A DNA stretch of 50,302 nucleotides from OFTM382 sp964448185 (GTDB lineage Bacteria > Planctomycetota > Phycisphaerae > Phycisphaerales > UBA1924), in NCBI GenBank assembly GCA_964448185.1, contig CAYUVO010000006.1:1-50302 (forward strand), written 5' to 3'. A program made the position numbers and the translations under genes. Shown piece after piece: positions 36,201 through 43,962 of the stretch. Within the stretch, counting starts at the first letter, position 1; each line of letters opens with the position of its first letter. Below the pieces are notes generated by a model. That model ran no database searches. It worked only from the letters and a program-made list of their open reading frames with translations, and was not told the DNA's origin.

Positions 36201-37106
36201 GTCGATGCCGGTCGTGCCCGTGCCCGAAATGGTGCAGTTGAGAATCGAAGCGGTGACGCCCGAGGCCCCGAGCGTGACGCCCGTCTGGGTCGTGTCATTG
36301 ATGAGGCAGCCCGCGAGCGTGAGTGTGCCAGCCAGAAAATTGACGCCGTTGTCTACGTTATAGATGTGGACGCGGTTGGCGGTCATCGTGCTGTCGCTGC
36401 TTGAAGGAGCCGAGATGCCGTTGCCCGACACGTCGTGGATGATGGTGCCGTTGAGGGTGACGGTTCCGCCCTCGAGCTTGATCCCATCGCCTCCAGCGTT
36501 GTGCAGCTCCGAGCCTTGAATCGTGAGCGTTGTTCCGAGTCCGACACTGATGAGATCAACTTTACTTGAGTGAATCTCACTGCTTGCGATGGTGAACTCT
36601 GCCGAACCCGCGGGAAGCGAGATGATGTTTGATCCTGACGCCGAAACGTTGCACAGCAGCATTTCGCTACCAATAGATTTACCTACCCGAACCGCTTCTG
36701 ATGTTCCGCCTGTGATGGTGAGTTTTTGAAGATGGATGTAGTTTCCATCGAGGCGAACCGCACTGTTGCCGGTGCCCGTCAGGATTGAATCGCCATCGTC
36801 GCCCGAGCATGCGTTCCCACTTATACCCATGACAACGATCGGGTTGGCTTGCGTGCCGTTGTTGCTAAAGACCACAGCACCGACGTATTCACCGCCGCTG
36901 ATGAGGATCGTGTCCCCGGCATTGGCGACCTTCGCCGCCTTGACGACGCTGGCAAACGCGGTATCGCAGCTCATGCCGTCGGCCGCGTCGTCGCCGGTCA
37001 CGCGGACGTACCACGTGGTTTGTGCGAACGCTGCGGGCGTCATGGCGAGCATGATCGCCAGAGCGAGGAGACGGACGTGAACAGTTATCTTCAGAGCCAT
37101 CAACAT
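33237..37106 (-). CDS. Giant secreted beta-helix / LamG / FG-GAP / ASPIC-UnbV protein
   Basis: 1289 residues from ATG 37106, chosen over the longer frame because AGGGG is 6 bases upstream and a signal peptide (MALKITVHVRLLALAIMLAM, cleavage after AFA) follows. Domains: right-handed parallel beta-helix repeats (about 40-400), a jelly-roll-like region (425-580), a LamG/concanavalin-type domain (about 590-795; LVAHWKLDESAG ... YDRPLSAAEI), FG-GAP/VCBS repeats with D-x-D-x-D-G loops (about 820-1150; DVNNDGAPD, DADHDGDLD, DIDNDGDLD), and a C-terminal ASPIC/UnbV domain (about 1170-1265). Probably an extracellular carbohydrate-binding or adhesive protein. A six-Asn run in the LamG region comes from a GTT/ATT microsatellite (about 34790-34812). 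Confidence 0.9.
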   Translation of the reverse strand: MLMALKITVHVRLLALAIMLAMTPAAFAQTTWYVRVTGDDAADGMSCDTAFASVVKAAKVANAGDTILISGGEYVGAVVFSNNGTQANPIVVMGISGNACSGDDGDSILTGTGNSAVRLDGNYIHLQKLTITGGTSEAVRVGKSIGSEMLLCNVSASGSNIISLPAGSAEFTIASSEIHSSKVDLISVGLGTTLTIQGSELHNAGGDGIKLEGGTVTLNGTIIHDVSGNGISAPSSSDSTMTANRVHIYNVDNGVNFLAGTLTLAGCLINDTTQTGVTLGASGVTASILNCTISGTGTTGIDLAYAQATITNTIIANTGAVGLNQHQNNKHKHARANNLFWNNSPAPTGKVLGGSIVASELEADPLFTSATDFSLTAASPAVDAGIAPGPGVEPVDITGVPRPFNGVWDIGAHEFGAVTVAADLPYSTAFNNNPGLEWSDSRRNNGRYTGGVHGQFLGDPANRESTVLAVRTVPGTAYEVEFDLILAGGWDPAGATADTFFVNADAVEIFAETFDSQGAALGTYQYRATCTGQDIDGVSGIDIQHSALRATFVASTEVTRLVFRAETTDPAERFSLDNVEVRTLSPATGLVAHWKLDESAGPVLSDSSGRGLNLNVWGTLNLGIPALWDNGTQGDGFGYGIFPGPTSLNLPRGYTLSAWLKSSTENWSAFQIPVGAGYATMYTMTGTKQILSLFTDDTRRSHWIYTDLAAIDLTQWNHFASRWDPHTQELTVWVNGLQVDSLSVPGHNVYGLPSYAYASVSLMWWFNNNNNNAEGIKQDETRVYDRPLSAAEILELATLPGRFADVTEDSGFAADTTGNWEDPGSVLWGDVNNDGAPDALLTGTTTPKVMINDGAGIFTAYNLGPSRASDQIGFFDADHDGDLDLLSIGVNGLQNERVFINDGTGSFTYSSSTDFAGPMNNEGMILADVNRDGWCDAVVFSANGTWIALHSGDPDTEIFSDPSRDPIAGLNDGGDTGDGDFAASGDINNDGHLDFFYHFNGGRIFLSNGDGTYTPDAMGISIYIDNTNKAGAEFADYDNDGDLDLFIADARSSSPSTLWRNDGSSFTDVTTASGIEFNGAHRSGTWGDIDNDGDLDLYIVSANDNPNRMYLNNNDGTFTYERRDAPLYATSLDAMFADIDLDGDLDLVVTHTGEGATLLKNITDDGRSLSVRFVGAGRRRTNAAGIGMRIDLLTENGVLLARRDLGLARGYGGQSSLVAHFGGIDPATTYVVRVHLRREPGDITVVPADTSTTFAGGRTVNQMLTINESDIDTAVRVIRWQEVSANEGQ

Positions 37107-37161
37107 GAGATCCCCTTGTGCGCCCAAGTGTGGCGCGTACAAGAGGTTCATCGGTATATTT

Positions 37162-37181
37162 GGGTGGGGTGGGGGGGTGGG
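37162..37181 (+). promoter_or_regulatory. Canonical G-quadruplex motif upstream of the giant secreted protein gene
   Basis: Four G-tracts (GGG, GGGG, GGGGGGG, GGG) are separated by single T loops. They lie on the strand opposite the gene at 37106, about 55-75 bases before its start, so the mRNA would carry the C-rich complement. One-base loops are the most stable quadruplex type. Confidence 0.5.
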
Positions 37182-37287
37182 TGTGTGCCTGAGTGCGCAC
37201 ATCAGCCGCGTGTACGGATCGCTCGTGCCGGATAGTGGGGCAAGCCCTGCGCGGAGCGTCCGAGAAGGCGCTGTGGGCGTGCAGGTT

Positions 37288-37920
37288 CTAGTTCGCCGAG
37301 CCGTCGCGGCTGCGGAGCTCGGCGCCCACATCAACCCGCTCGCTGCGCACCCAAGCAAGCTCGGCCAACGTGTCGGTCAGAGCTCGCACCGGTTGGGAAT
37401 CCTGCTCGGCTCCCTCTACTCCCATGGCGCATGAACTGCGACGGCCCACCGCGAACGCCTCAACCAGCGCGGTGACCCTGCCTCGCGGCGGCTGGTAGCT
37501 CGCAACGGGGCCGATCCGCTCGCCCGGCGGTTCGTCGTCGAAGATGCCCGTCGCCATCGTCAGCGTCCAGAGATGGTCGAGTTGTTCTTCGGAGAGCCTG
37601 CGGGTCATGGGCGGGAACACGTCGGGGGCTGCTGCGGTGCCCAGAGAAGCGCGGAGCACGCCGTCGGCCTCGATGACGTATCGGCCCGGCCGCAGAGCAC
37701 GGGGCAGGTTCGACGGGCGGGACCGGCTCACCCGATCGGACGTCGGCTGGTCATAGATGGTCACCCCGAGCACGAAGTCATCGGGTGCTGACTGCGTTTC
37801 GAGCGTTCCGGGCGCAGCACACCCGCCCAGGAGTGATGCCGCGAGCAGCAGCCCACAGCCCATCGCCGCGAATCGGGCGAGGGAGAGAATCGAGTGTTGG
37901 AAGGCTGGTAAGTGGCGCAC
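37288..37920 (-). CDS. Lipoprotein, function unknown
   Basis: 210 residues if translation begins at GTG 37920, which gives a signal peptide with basic residues before the hydrophobic core (ARFAAMGCGLLLAASLLGGC). The ATG at 37863 would leave the signal without positive charge. The lipobox LGGC predicts acylation of the Cys after cleavage. The mature protein is soluble, with no recognised domain. The gene is divergent from pheT (55 bases apart). Confidence 0.72.
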   Translation of the reverse strand: MRHLPAFQHSILSLARFAAMGCGLLLAASLLGGCAAPGTLETQSAPDDFVLGVTIYDQPTSDRVSRSRPSNLPRALRPGRYVIEADGVLRASLGTAAAPDVFPPMTRRLSEEQLDHLWTLTMATGIFDDEPPGERIGPVASYQPPRGRVTALVEAFAVGRRSSCAMGVEGAEQDSQPVRALTDTLAELAWVRSERVDVGAELRSRDGSAN

Positions 37921-37975
37921 GGACGGGAGTGTACCCGGCTGCCCCTGCCCTGCTTGGGGCGTAGGCTTGGGCACT

Positions 37976-40066
37976 ATGGATCTATCGCTGCACTGGCTCA
38001 ACTCGCTGCTCAGTTCTCAAAATCTGACCGCTGACGAGGTCGATGAAGCTCTGACGGCTGCGGGGTTTCCGATCGAGGGCACCGAGACTCTCGCGGGTGG
38101 CGACGTTCGGCTCGATGCCGAGGTGACGTCCAACCGGGGCGATATGCTTTCTCATGTCGGGGCTGCCCGCGAGATCGCAGCCGTCACAGGCCGGACGCTC
38201 ATCGAACCGACCTGGGGCGAACCCGAGCGTTCGGGAGACGTTGGCGAGGCGTTGACGCTGACCAACGAGGTGCCCGAGGTGTGCCCGTTGTTCACAGCGC
38301 AGGTGATCCGAGGCGTCAAGGTCGGGCCGAGCCCCAAGTGGCTCGTTGATCGGCTCGAAGCGGTCGGCCAACGCTCCATCAACAACGTGGTCGATATCAC
38401 GAACTACATCTCGTTGGAGTTGGGGCATCCGTGCCATGTGTTCGATCTTGCCAAGCTGGCTGGGCAGACCCTTGAGATCCGCTACGCCAACGAGGGCGAG
38501 AAGCTCACAACACTCGACGGCAAAGAACGCGCTCTCAAAACCACCGATCTGGTCGTGGCCGACGGCGAACGACCACAATCACTCGCGGGCGTCATGGGCG
38601 GCCAAGCGAGCGAAGTCACCGAATCGACCGCCGACGTGGTCTTCGAGATGGCGACATGGGACGCGGTGACCGTGCGCACGACCGCGAGGCGATTGGCGCT
38701 GCGAACCGATGCGAGCCACCGTTTCGAGCGGGGCGTTGCACCCGCAGAGATCGCCCGAGCCGCGTTCCGGGCTGTAGCATTGATTCACGAAGTCGCGGGC
38801 GGCACGGTGTGCGAAGGCATGCTCGAAGACGGCGCTGATCTTAAGGTGCGACCGCCGGTGGCGCTCAGGCCGCAACGGACACGGGCCATTCTCGGGATTG
38901 ATGTGTCCGATGAGCGTCAGCGTGAGCTGCTCGAACGCATCGGGATTCAGATCACGAACGACGCGGAGGCCATGAGCTGTGCGATACCAGCGTTTCGGCT
39001 CGACCTGACCCGCGAGATCGACCTGATCGAAGAAGTCGCGAGGCTCAACGGGCTCGACGCGATCCCTCAAGCCCCGACGGTTGGTGTCGTGGTTCGTCAG
39101 CCCAGCGAACGCGAACGCGGGCTCAATGAGATCGGCTCGCTGCTCGTCGGGCTCGGGTTCTATGAGACGGTGACCTTTAGTTTCTGCTCGGGCGAGCGTT
39201 CCAAGCCGTGGCTGATCAATGGGCGGCGGACCGTGAGTGTCGATGACGAACGCCGCGGCTCGGAGCCCGTGCTGCGGCCCTCGGCGCTGACGGGCTTGCT
39301 CGCATGCCGAAGGTCGAATCAGGATGCGCAGGTCAGCGTGCCCGGGGGCGTTCGGCTCTTCGAGATCGCCACGAGCTTTACCGAGCTGGATAAGCCCGGA
39401 CGCGAGCATGTGGAGACGCCCACGCTGTCGTTGCTCGCCGACGTGCCCATCGGCATGAAAGCCGCCGAGGCTTCGCAGCTAGGCGTTCGACAGATGCGGG
39501 GTGTGTGCGAAGCATTGGTTCGGCATCTCGCCGGTTCGCGCAGCACGCTGAAGGTTGAAGCAATCGACCCGCCTTCGAGTGCATGGACCACCGGCGGCGT
39601 GGTTCGGTTGTTCCACAACAAGACCGCGATAGGTGTGTTCGGGCTGCTCGATGCGAAGCTCACCAAACGCGAAGGGCTCGATGCGCCCGTGGTGGCTGCC
39701 GAGCTGGACCTCGACGTACTGCTCAGCGCACAGGGCTCGTCGCAGGGGCAGGATTCGGGAGCAGGGATTACTCCCCTGCCACAGTTCCCAGCGATTGATC
39801 GTGACCTGACGCTTGATCTGCCCGAGCAGACTCAGTGGGCGCAGGTTGAGCAGTTGGTCGCGGCACAATCCCTCGATCGGCTCGAATCCGTCAGTATGGT
39901 CGGGGTCTACCGGGGCAAGCAGACGGGCACGGGTCGAAAGAGCGTCACCGCTCGGCTCGTGTTTCGCGACCCGGACCGCACGCTCCGTCGTGAAGAGATC
40001 GAACCGGCGGTTGACCGGGTGATCGCTGCGGCCCGCGAGCAGTTGGGCGCAGAAGTCCGCCACTAA
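37976..40066 (+). CDS. pheT: Phenylalanyl-tRNA synthetase beta subunit, short form
   Basis: 696 residues against about 795 in E. coli. The start at 37976 matches the family (MDLSLHWLNSLLSS). After the first about 40 residues the protein runs straight into DVRLDAEVTSNRGDMLSHVG, so the N-terminal tRNA-binding OB domain (B2), which normally lies in between, is missing. The B3/B4 region, B5 and the catalytic-like B6/B7 follow, and the FDX-ACB anticodon-binding domain (about 605-695; LPQFPAIDRDLTLDLP ...) is present. It pairs with PheS to charge tRNA-Phe; pheS is not in the window. Confidence 0.94.
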   Translation: MDLSLHWLNSLLSSQNLTADEVDEALTAAGFPIEGTETLAGGDVRLDAEVTSNRGDMLSHVGAAREIAAVTGRTLIEPTWGEPERSGDVGEALTLTNEVPEVCPLFTAQVIRGVKVGPSPKWLVDRLEAVGQRSINNVVDITNYISLELGHPCHVFDLAKLAGQTLEIRYANEGEKLTTLDGKERALKTTDLVVADGERPQSLAGVMGGQASEVTESTADVVFEMATWDAVTVRTTARRLALRTDASHRFERGVAPAEIARAAFRAVALIHEVAGGTVCEGMLEDGADLKVRPPVALRPQRTRAILGIDVSDERQRELLERIGIQITNDAEAMSCAIPAFRLDLTREIDLIEEVARLNGLDAIPQAPTVGVVVRQPSERERGLNEIGSLLVGLGFYETVTFSFCSGERSKPWLINGRRTVSVDDERRGSEPVLRPSALTGLLACRRSNQDAQVSVPGGVRLFEIATSFTELDKPGREHVETPTLSLLADVPIGMKAAEASQLGVRQMRGVCEALVRHLAGSRSTLKVEAIDPPSSAWTTGGVVRLFHNKTAIGVFGLLDAKLTKREGLDAPVVAAELDLDVLLSAQGSSQGQDSGAGITPLPQFPAIDRDLTLDLPEQTQWAQVEQLVAAQSLDRLESVSMVGVYRGKQTGTGRKSVTARLVFRDPDRTLRREEIEPAVDRVIAAAREQLGAEVRH

Positions 40067-40175
40067 GCCGGGGTTCAAGGCGTGCGTCCGAGAACATTAC
40101 TTATCGGCGCAGACAGCGCTGCATTCCACACGCAGCGCGCAACTTGCTTGCATCGTGTCGGATCGTTTGCGACCT

Positions 40176-40192
40176 CATCTCTAGAGGAGATG
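40176..40192 (+). promoter_or_regulatory. Small hairpin over the ribosome-binding site of the PilZ-J-PilZ gene
   Basis: CATCTC (40176-40181), loop TAGAG, GAGATG (40187-40192). The 3' arm overlaps the GAGGAG Shine-Dalgarno, 4 bases before the start codon at 40197. A 6-base stem could reduce or tune translation. Confidence 0.4.
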
Positions 40193-40196
40193 CCGC

Positions 40197-41219
40197 ATGA
40201 GCCGAAGCGATACAGCGAGTAATACGAAGCGTACCAACCAACGATTCTCGGTCCATGCTGTCGCATGGGAGCACGGATCGGTCGTCAACATGTCCGGCAC
40301 GGGTGCGTGCCTGATCGACACCCGCGCACTCTCGCCTATGGCGAGAGGCGTGACGCAGACGATCGAGTTCAACTCGGAAGGCCACACACTCTCGTTACAG
40401 GTGAAGGTGCATTGGGTGCGTCAATCGGCGGCTGCGGGCGGGATGCTCGCAGGAGTCGAGTTTGCGCAGCCAAGCCCCGAGCAGGTCGACGCGATCGAAG
40501 AGTTCGCCAAGTTCGGCTTTAGCGAATCGGTCAGCACCGCCGAACGCACCGCCGATACGTTCAGCGAACAAGCGTCGAGCGAGCCATCCAAGAGCACGTC
40601 TCACACGAATACGATTGGTGCCTATCCTCGCGGCGAGGTGGTCGATCTCTACCAAGTGCTGGGTGTGCGTACCGATGCGAACGAAGCCGAAATCCGCATT
40701 GCATTCCGGCGCGAGGCGGCACGCTGGCATCCCGATACATGCTCTTCGGCGGACGCGGCGGCACGGTTCGTAGAGATCACCAAGGCGTATAGCGTGCTGC
40801 GAGACGGCGCCAATCGTGGCAAGTACGATTCGATGCTCCGCCAGGCCGAGGGGCTCAAGGCACCCGCCGCGACGAGCAACACGGATCGTCGCAACAAAGG
40901 TCGCCTGCGGTGCGGCGGGATCAAGTGCTCAGCGGGCGAGATTCTCAACGCCTCGCGTGGCGGGCTCCAGGTGCTCGCCAAAAAACGCATGGGTCAGAAG
41001 CAGGGCAAGCAGATCCGCCTTGCGCTCAACGATGGGGACCAACGCCTGGATCTGGTCGCGACGATCGCATGGGTTGCCGAAGCCGAACGTGGCAAACGCC
41101 GGCTGGGGCTTCGGGTCGAGCTGTCGAGCCCGCATCAGCAGGAGATGTACTGGCAGTTCGTGCGCAACGCGAGCCACGCAGCGACAAGCGATTTCCATCG
41201 ATCCTCGCGCGCCGCTTGA
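40197..41219 (+). CDS. PilZ - DnaJ - PilZ protein
   Basis: 340 residues. The N-terminal PilZ-like domain has RTNQR (12-16) and NMSGTG (31-36), the R-x3-R and N-x-S-x2-G elements that bind cyclic di-GMP. Residues about 148-212 are a J domain (DLYQVLGVRTDANEAEI ...) with an intact HPD (178-180) that should stimulate DnaK. The C-terminal PilZ (about 230-325) has R-x3-R at 232-236 and NASRGG (251-256). The linker (about 105-145) is Ser/Thr-rich. No signal or membrane segment is seen, so it is cytoplasmic. I infer a co-chaperone whose use is tuned by cyclic di-GMP. It stands alone after pheT (130 bases). Confidence 0.85.
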   Translation: MSRSDTASNTKRTNQRFSVHAVAWEHGSVVNMSGTGACLIDTRALSPMARGVTQTIEFNSEGHTLSLQVKVHWVRQSAAAGGMLAGVEFAQPSPEQVDAIEEFAKFGFSESVSTAERTADTFSEQASSEPSKSTSHTNTIGAYPRGEVVDLYQVLGVRTDANEAEIRIAFRREAARWHPDTCSSADAAARFVEITKAYSVLRDGANRGKYDSMLRQAEGLKAPAATSNTDRRNKGRLRCGGIKCSAGEILNASRGGLQVLAKKRMGQKQGKQIRLALNDGDQRLDLVATIAWVAEAERGKRRLGLRVELSSPHQQEMYWQFVRNASHAATSDFHRSSRAA

Positions 41220-41231
41220 AAGTGCTTCGAG

Positions 41232-41251
41232 CCGTGGGCGGGAGCCCACGG
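41232..41251. repeat. REP-like palindrome copy 4
   Basis: CCGTGGGC (41232-41239), loop GGGA, GCCCACGG (41244-41251), preceded by CGAG: a perfect 8-base stem. It lies between the convergent PilZ-J-PilZ and ilvE genes, with no T-tract. Confidence 0.85.
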
Positions 41252-41307
41252 ACAGGGGAAGCGTGCCAATGCAGGTACGGCGAACTTCTTTCCGCGAGGG
41301 GATCGAT

Positions 41308-42273
41308 TTAGTCTTCGGGAACGCTGTCACTCGTCACGATCGTTCTAAACCGTTTGCGAAGGTCGGCGGTGATCGGGCCTTCGCCCTTGGTGACCGTGTG
41401 CTGCTGATCGATCTTGCCCTCGGGGGTCTGCGTGTCGATCTGCGAGATCGCGATGATCTCGGCGGCTGATCCCGTCATGAACACCTCATCCGCAGCAAGC
41501 ACCTCGGCGAGCTCGAGCTCCCGCTCGACGACTTCGATCCCGGCTTGCGGCGCAAGCGTGTCCATCACGAAGCGGCGTGTGATGCCCGCGAGCAGTCCGA
41601 CGCTGACCGGGGGCGTGATGAGCTTGCCCTTCTCAAGGATGAACAGGTTATCGCCCGAGCCTTCAGCGACCTTGCCCTCGGTGTTGAGCATGATGACTTC
41701 GAGGCAGCCGTGATCGATGGCCTCGACTTTGGCGAGGATGTTGTTGAGGTAGTTGAGGCTTTTGACTCTCGGGTCGAGTGCCGCGATGGGCGTCTTGGGC
41801 CGATTGGCGACGACGACTCGCATGCCCTGTTCGTACATCTCGGGCGGGTACAGCGTGATCTGGTCTGCGATGCAGATGATGCCGGGAGTCGGGCAAAGGT
41901 TCGGGTTGAGCCCCAGGGTGCCTACGCCACGAGTGACCACTAGGCGGATGTAGCCATCGACGATCTCGTTGGCCTCGATGCACCGGCGCTGGATCGCGAC
42001 CATCTCATCGACACTGATGTGGATCTTGATCTTGAGGGCGTCAGCGGAGGCCCAGAGCCGATCCATGTGCTGACCGAGCTTGAAGATCTTGCCTTTGTAG
42101 ACGCGGATGCCCTCGAAGACTCCGTCGCCGTAGAGCAGGCCGTGATCGAAGACGCTGATCGCGGCTTGGTCTTTGGGGAGCATCTTGCCGTTGACGTGAA
42201 TGAGCGGCTTCTGGTCTTGGGTGAGGTCGTCAGGCTTCATAGGGTTCTTGATCGGTGTTGTGAGTTCGGGCAT
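41308..42273 (-). CDS. ilvE: Branched-chain amino acid aminotransferase
   Basis: 321 residues with GAGGAG 6 bases before the start. It is a fold-type IV PLP enzyme that interconverts branched-chain amino acids and their 2-oxo acids. The PLP lysine is Lys171 in RVKSLNYLNN, and the AEGSGDNLFI segment (about 203-212) is diagnostic. The start region ISVFDHGLLYGDGVFEGIRVY is typical of this class. Other class IV enzymes (D-amino acid transaminase, ADC lyase) are less likely given these motifs. The first about 20 residues are an extra, variable extension. Confidence 0.93.
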   Translation of the reverse strand: MPELTTPIKNPMKPDDLTQDQKPLIHVNGKMLPKDQAAISVFDHGLLYGDGVFEGIRVYKGKIFKLGQHMDRLWASADALKIKIHISVDEMVAIQRRCIEANEIVDGYIRLVVTRGVGTLGLNPNLCPTPGIICIADQITLYPPEMYEQGMRVVVANRPKTPIAALDPRVKSLNYLNNILAKVEAIDHGCLEVIMLNTEGKVAEGSGDNLFILEKGKLITPPVSVGLLAGITRRFVMDTLAPQAGIEVVERELELAEVLAADEVFMTGSAAEIIAISQIDTQTPEGKIDQQHTVTKGEGPITADLRKRFRTIVTSDSVPED

Positions 42274-42570
42274 GCAAGTCTCCTCGGAATCTTTGTGCCA
42301 GGATTTCCCAACCGACGTGGTCGCTCGGCGTGCTCTGGCGCGGCACCATGCTATGTAGACCGCGCGGCTCGGGTTCGTCGGGAGGCGTCGAAAGCGTACA
42401 CAAGCATCCGAAACAACGATTCCGCAGGCGTTGAGAGCCGGTTTCAGCTGGTATCACCCGCCAAAAAAGTCACGGCAATCGAGTGTTTGACCCCTAGACT
42501 TGCCAATACCACCCATCGCTTCTCCCCCTTCTCAGACGCTCACCCGACCACGACACAAACAGGAAATCCG

Positions 42571-43962
42571 ATGTCCACAACGGAGTCTGCCGACGGCAAC
42601 CTTGTCCTGAGGATCGTGCGAAGCCTCGCCGGGCTGATCGTGCTCGTCGTGGCATTTGCCATCTACCTTGCGCTGGTCAAGACCGCCAAGGAGCCACAAC
42701 GCACCCAGCTCGATCGGGTGCAGACCCGAGTGCAGACCGTTGTGGTCGAGCAGGTGGCTGTGGCTCGCCAGTGGGAGGGCTACGGCACGGCCCGCGCCAT
42801 GCACGCCGCCGACCTCAGCGCCCAGATCACCGCCAAAGTCTTGGCCCGTCCCAAGGGGCTTGAAGAAGGCGTCCATGTGGCTGCGGGTGACGTCATCGCC
42901 GAGCTTGAGCCGGTGGATGTCAACAGCATCCTGCTCTCGCGGCAGAACACCGCACTGGCCATCGAAACCGAGATCCAGGGCCTCGGCATCGAGCTCCATT
43001 CGCTCAACGAACGCATCGAGCTCGGCGACGACGAGCTCGCGATCGAGCAACGCATGCTCGCACGGTTCAACGAGGCCCAGTCTCGCGGCGGCGCCAACCC
43101 GATGGATGTCGATCAGCGACAATCCAGAGTCCGCAGGCTCGAACGAGAGATCTCCTCGATCCGTCAGCAGATCCGGCTCATCGACACCCGCAAGGCCCGG
43201 CTTGGGGCGCAACTCGGCGATGCCCGCGCGCAGATCCGCCGAGCGCAAGAAGACGTGGCTCGCGCAACGATCCGCAGCCCGCTGACTGGAGTGGTCCAAC
43301 GCATCGACGTGGAAGTCGGTGAGCTGGTCACCTCGGGCACCATGATCGCTCGGGTCGTGGACCTGCGAACGATCGAGATCCCGCTTCGGCTTCCCGTGTC
43401 GAGTGCGCAGAGCGTGCGGGTGGGCGACCGCGTCGAAGTGCGGTCCGACGGCTCCTCGGGCGGGCGATGGGATGGCAGCGTCGCGCGGATCGCTCCCGAA
43501 GCCGACGCATCGAGGCGAACGATCACGGTGTACGCCGAGGTCCGCCAACGTGTGGAGAGTGACGGCTCGCTTGGCAGGCTGCTGCTGCCCGGGCAGTTTG
43601 TGACCGCCCGCGTGTTCTCAGCGGTGAGCGATCTGCATGTGATTGTGCCGCGATCATCACTTGATGGCGATCGCGTGCTCGCACTCGAAAGCTTGCTTGA
43701 TGGCGGTTTCGTGGCGAGGTCCATGCCTGTGACCATCGAGTTTTTGTTCAGCGGCTCATTCCCGGCGCTCCATCCGTTGGAGACGCAGTGGGCCGCCATC
43801 AGCGCGGGCCAGGGCGCGGAGCTGCCCACGCAGGTCATCGTCTCGAATCTCGAAACACTCCGTGACGGCTCGAACGTTCTGCCGGTCAGCCTGCTCGATG
43901 GACAACCCACGCGCGCCGATCGGGACACGCCGCCACCAAGTACTCCCGGAGCCGACGGATGA
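42571..43962 (+). CDS. RND efflux periplasmic adaptor (HlyD/MFP family)
   Basis: 463 residues from ATG 42571 (AGGA about 7 bases upstream); the frame is open far upstream but that part is antisense to ilvE. An N-terminal membrane anchor lies at about 18-37. A lipoyl-type half-motif, a long coiled-coil hairpin (about 120-220, LNERIELGDDELAIEQ ... QIRRAQEDVARATIRSPLTGVVQRI) and a beta-barrel domain follow. It bridges the inner-membrane pump to an outer-membrane channel. Its stop overlaps the next start (ATGA at 43959). An outer-membrane TolC-like gene is not nearby. Confidence 0.92.
   Translation: MSTTESADGNLVLRIVRSLAGLIVLVVAFAIYLALVKTAKEPQRTQLDRVQTRVQTVVVEQVAVARQWEGYGTARAMHAADLSAQITAKVLARPKGLEEGVHVAAGDVIAELEPVDVNSILLSRQNTALAIETEIQGLGIELHSLNERIELGDDELAIEQRMLARFNEAQSRGGANPMDVDQRQSRVRRLEREISSIRQQIRLIDTRKARLGAQLGDARAQIRRAQEDVARATIRSPLTGVVQRIDVEVGELVTSGTMIARVVDLRTIEIPLRLPVSSAQSVRVGDRVEVRSDGSSGGRWDGSVARIAPEADASRRTITVYAEVRQRVESDGSLGRLLLPGQFVTARVFSAVSDLHVIVPRSSLDGDRVLALESLLDGGFVARSMPVTIEFLFSGSFPALHPLETQWAAISAGQGAELPTQVIVSNLETLRDGSNVLPVSLLDGQPTRADRDTPPPSTPGADG

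Noticed and set aside
42019..42570. N-terminal extension of the RND adaptor
   Set aside because: It is antisense to ilvE; the good ribosome-binding site and membrane anchor put the start at 42571.
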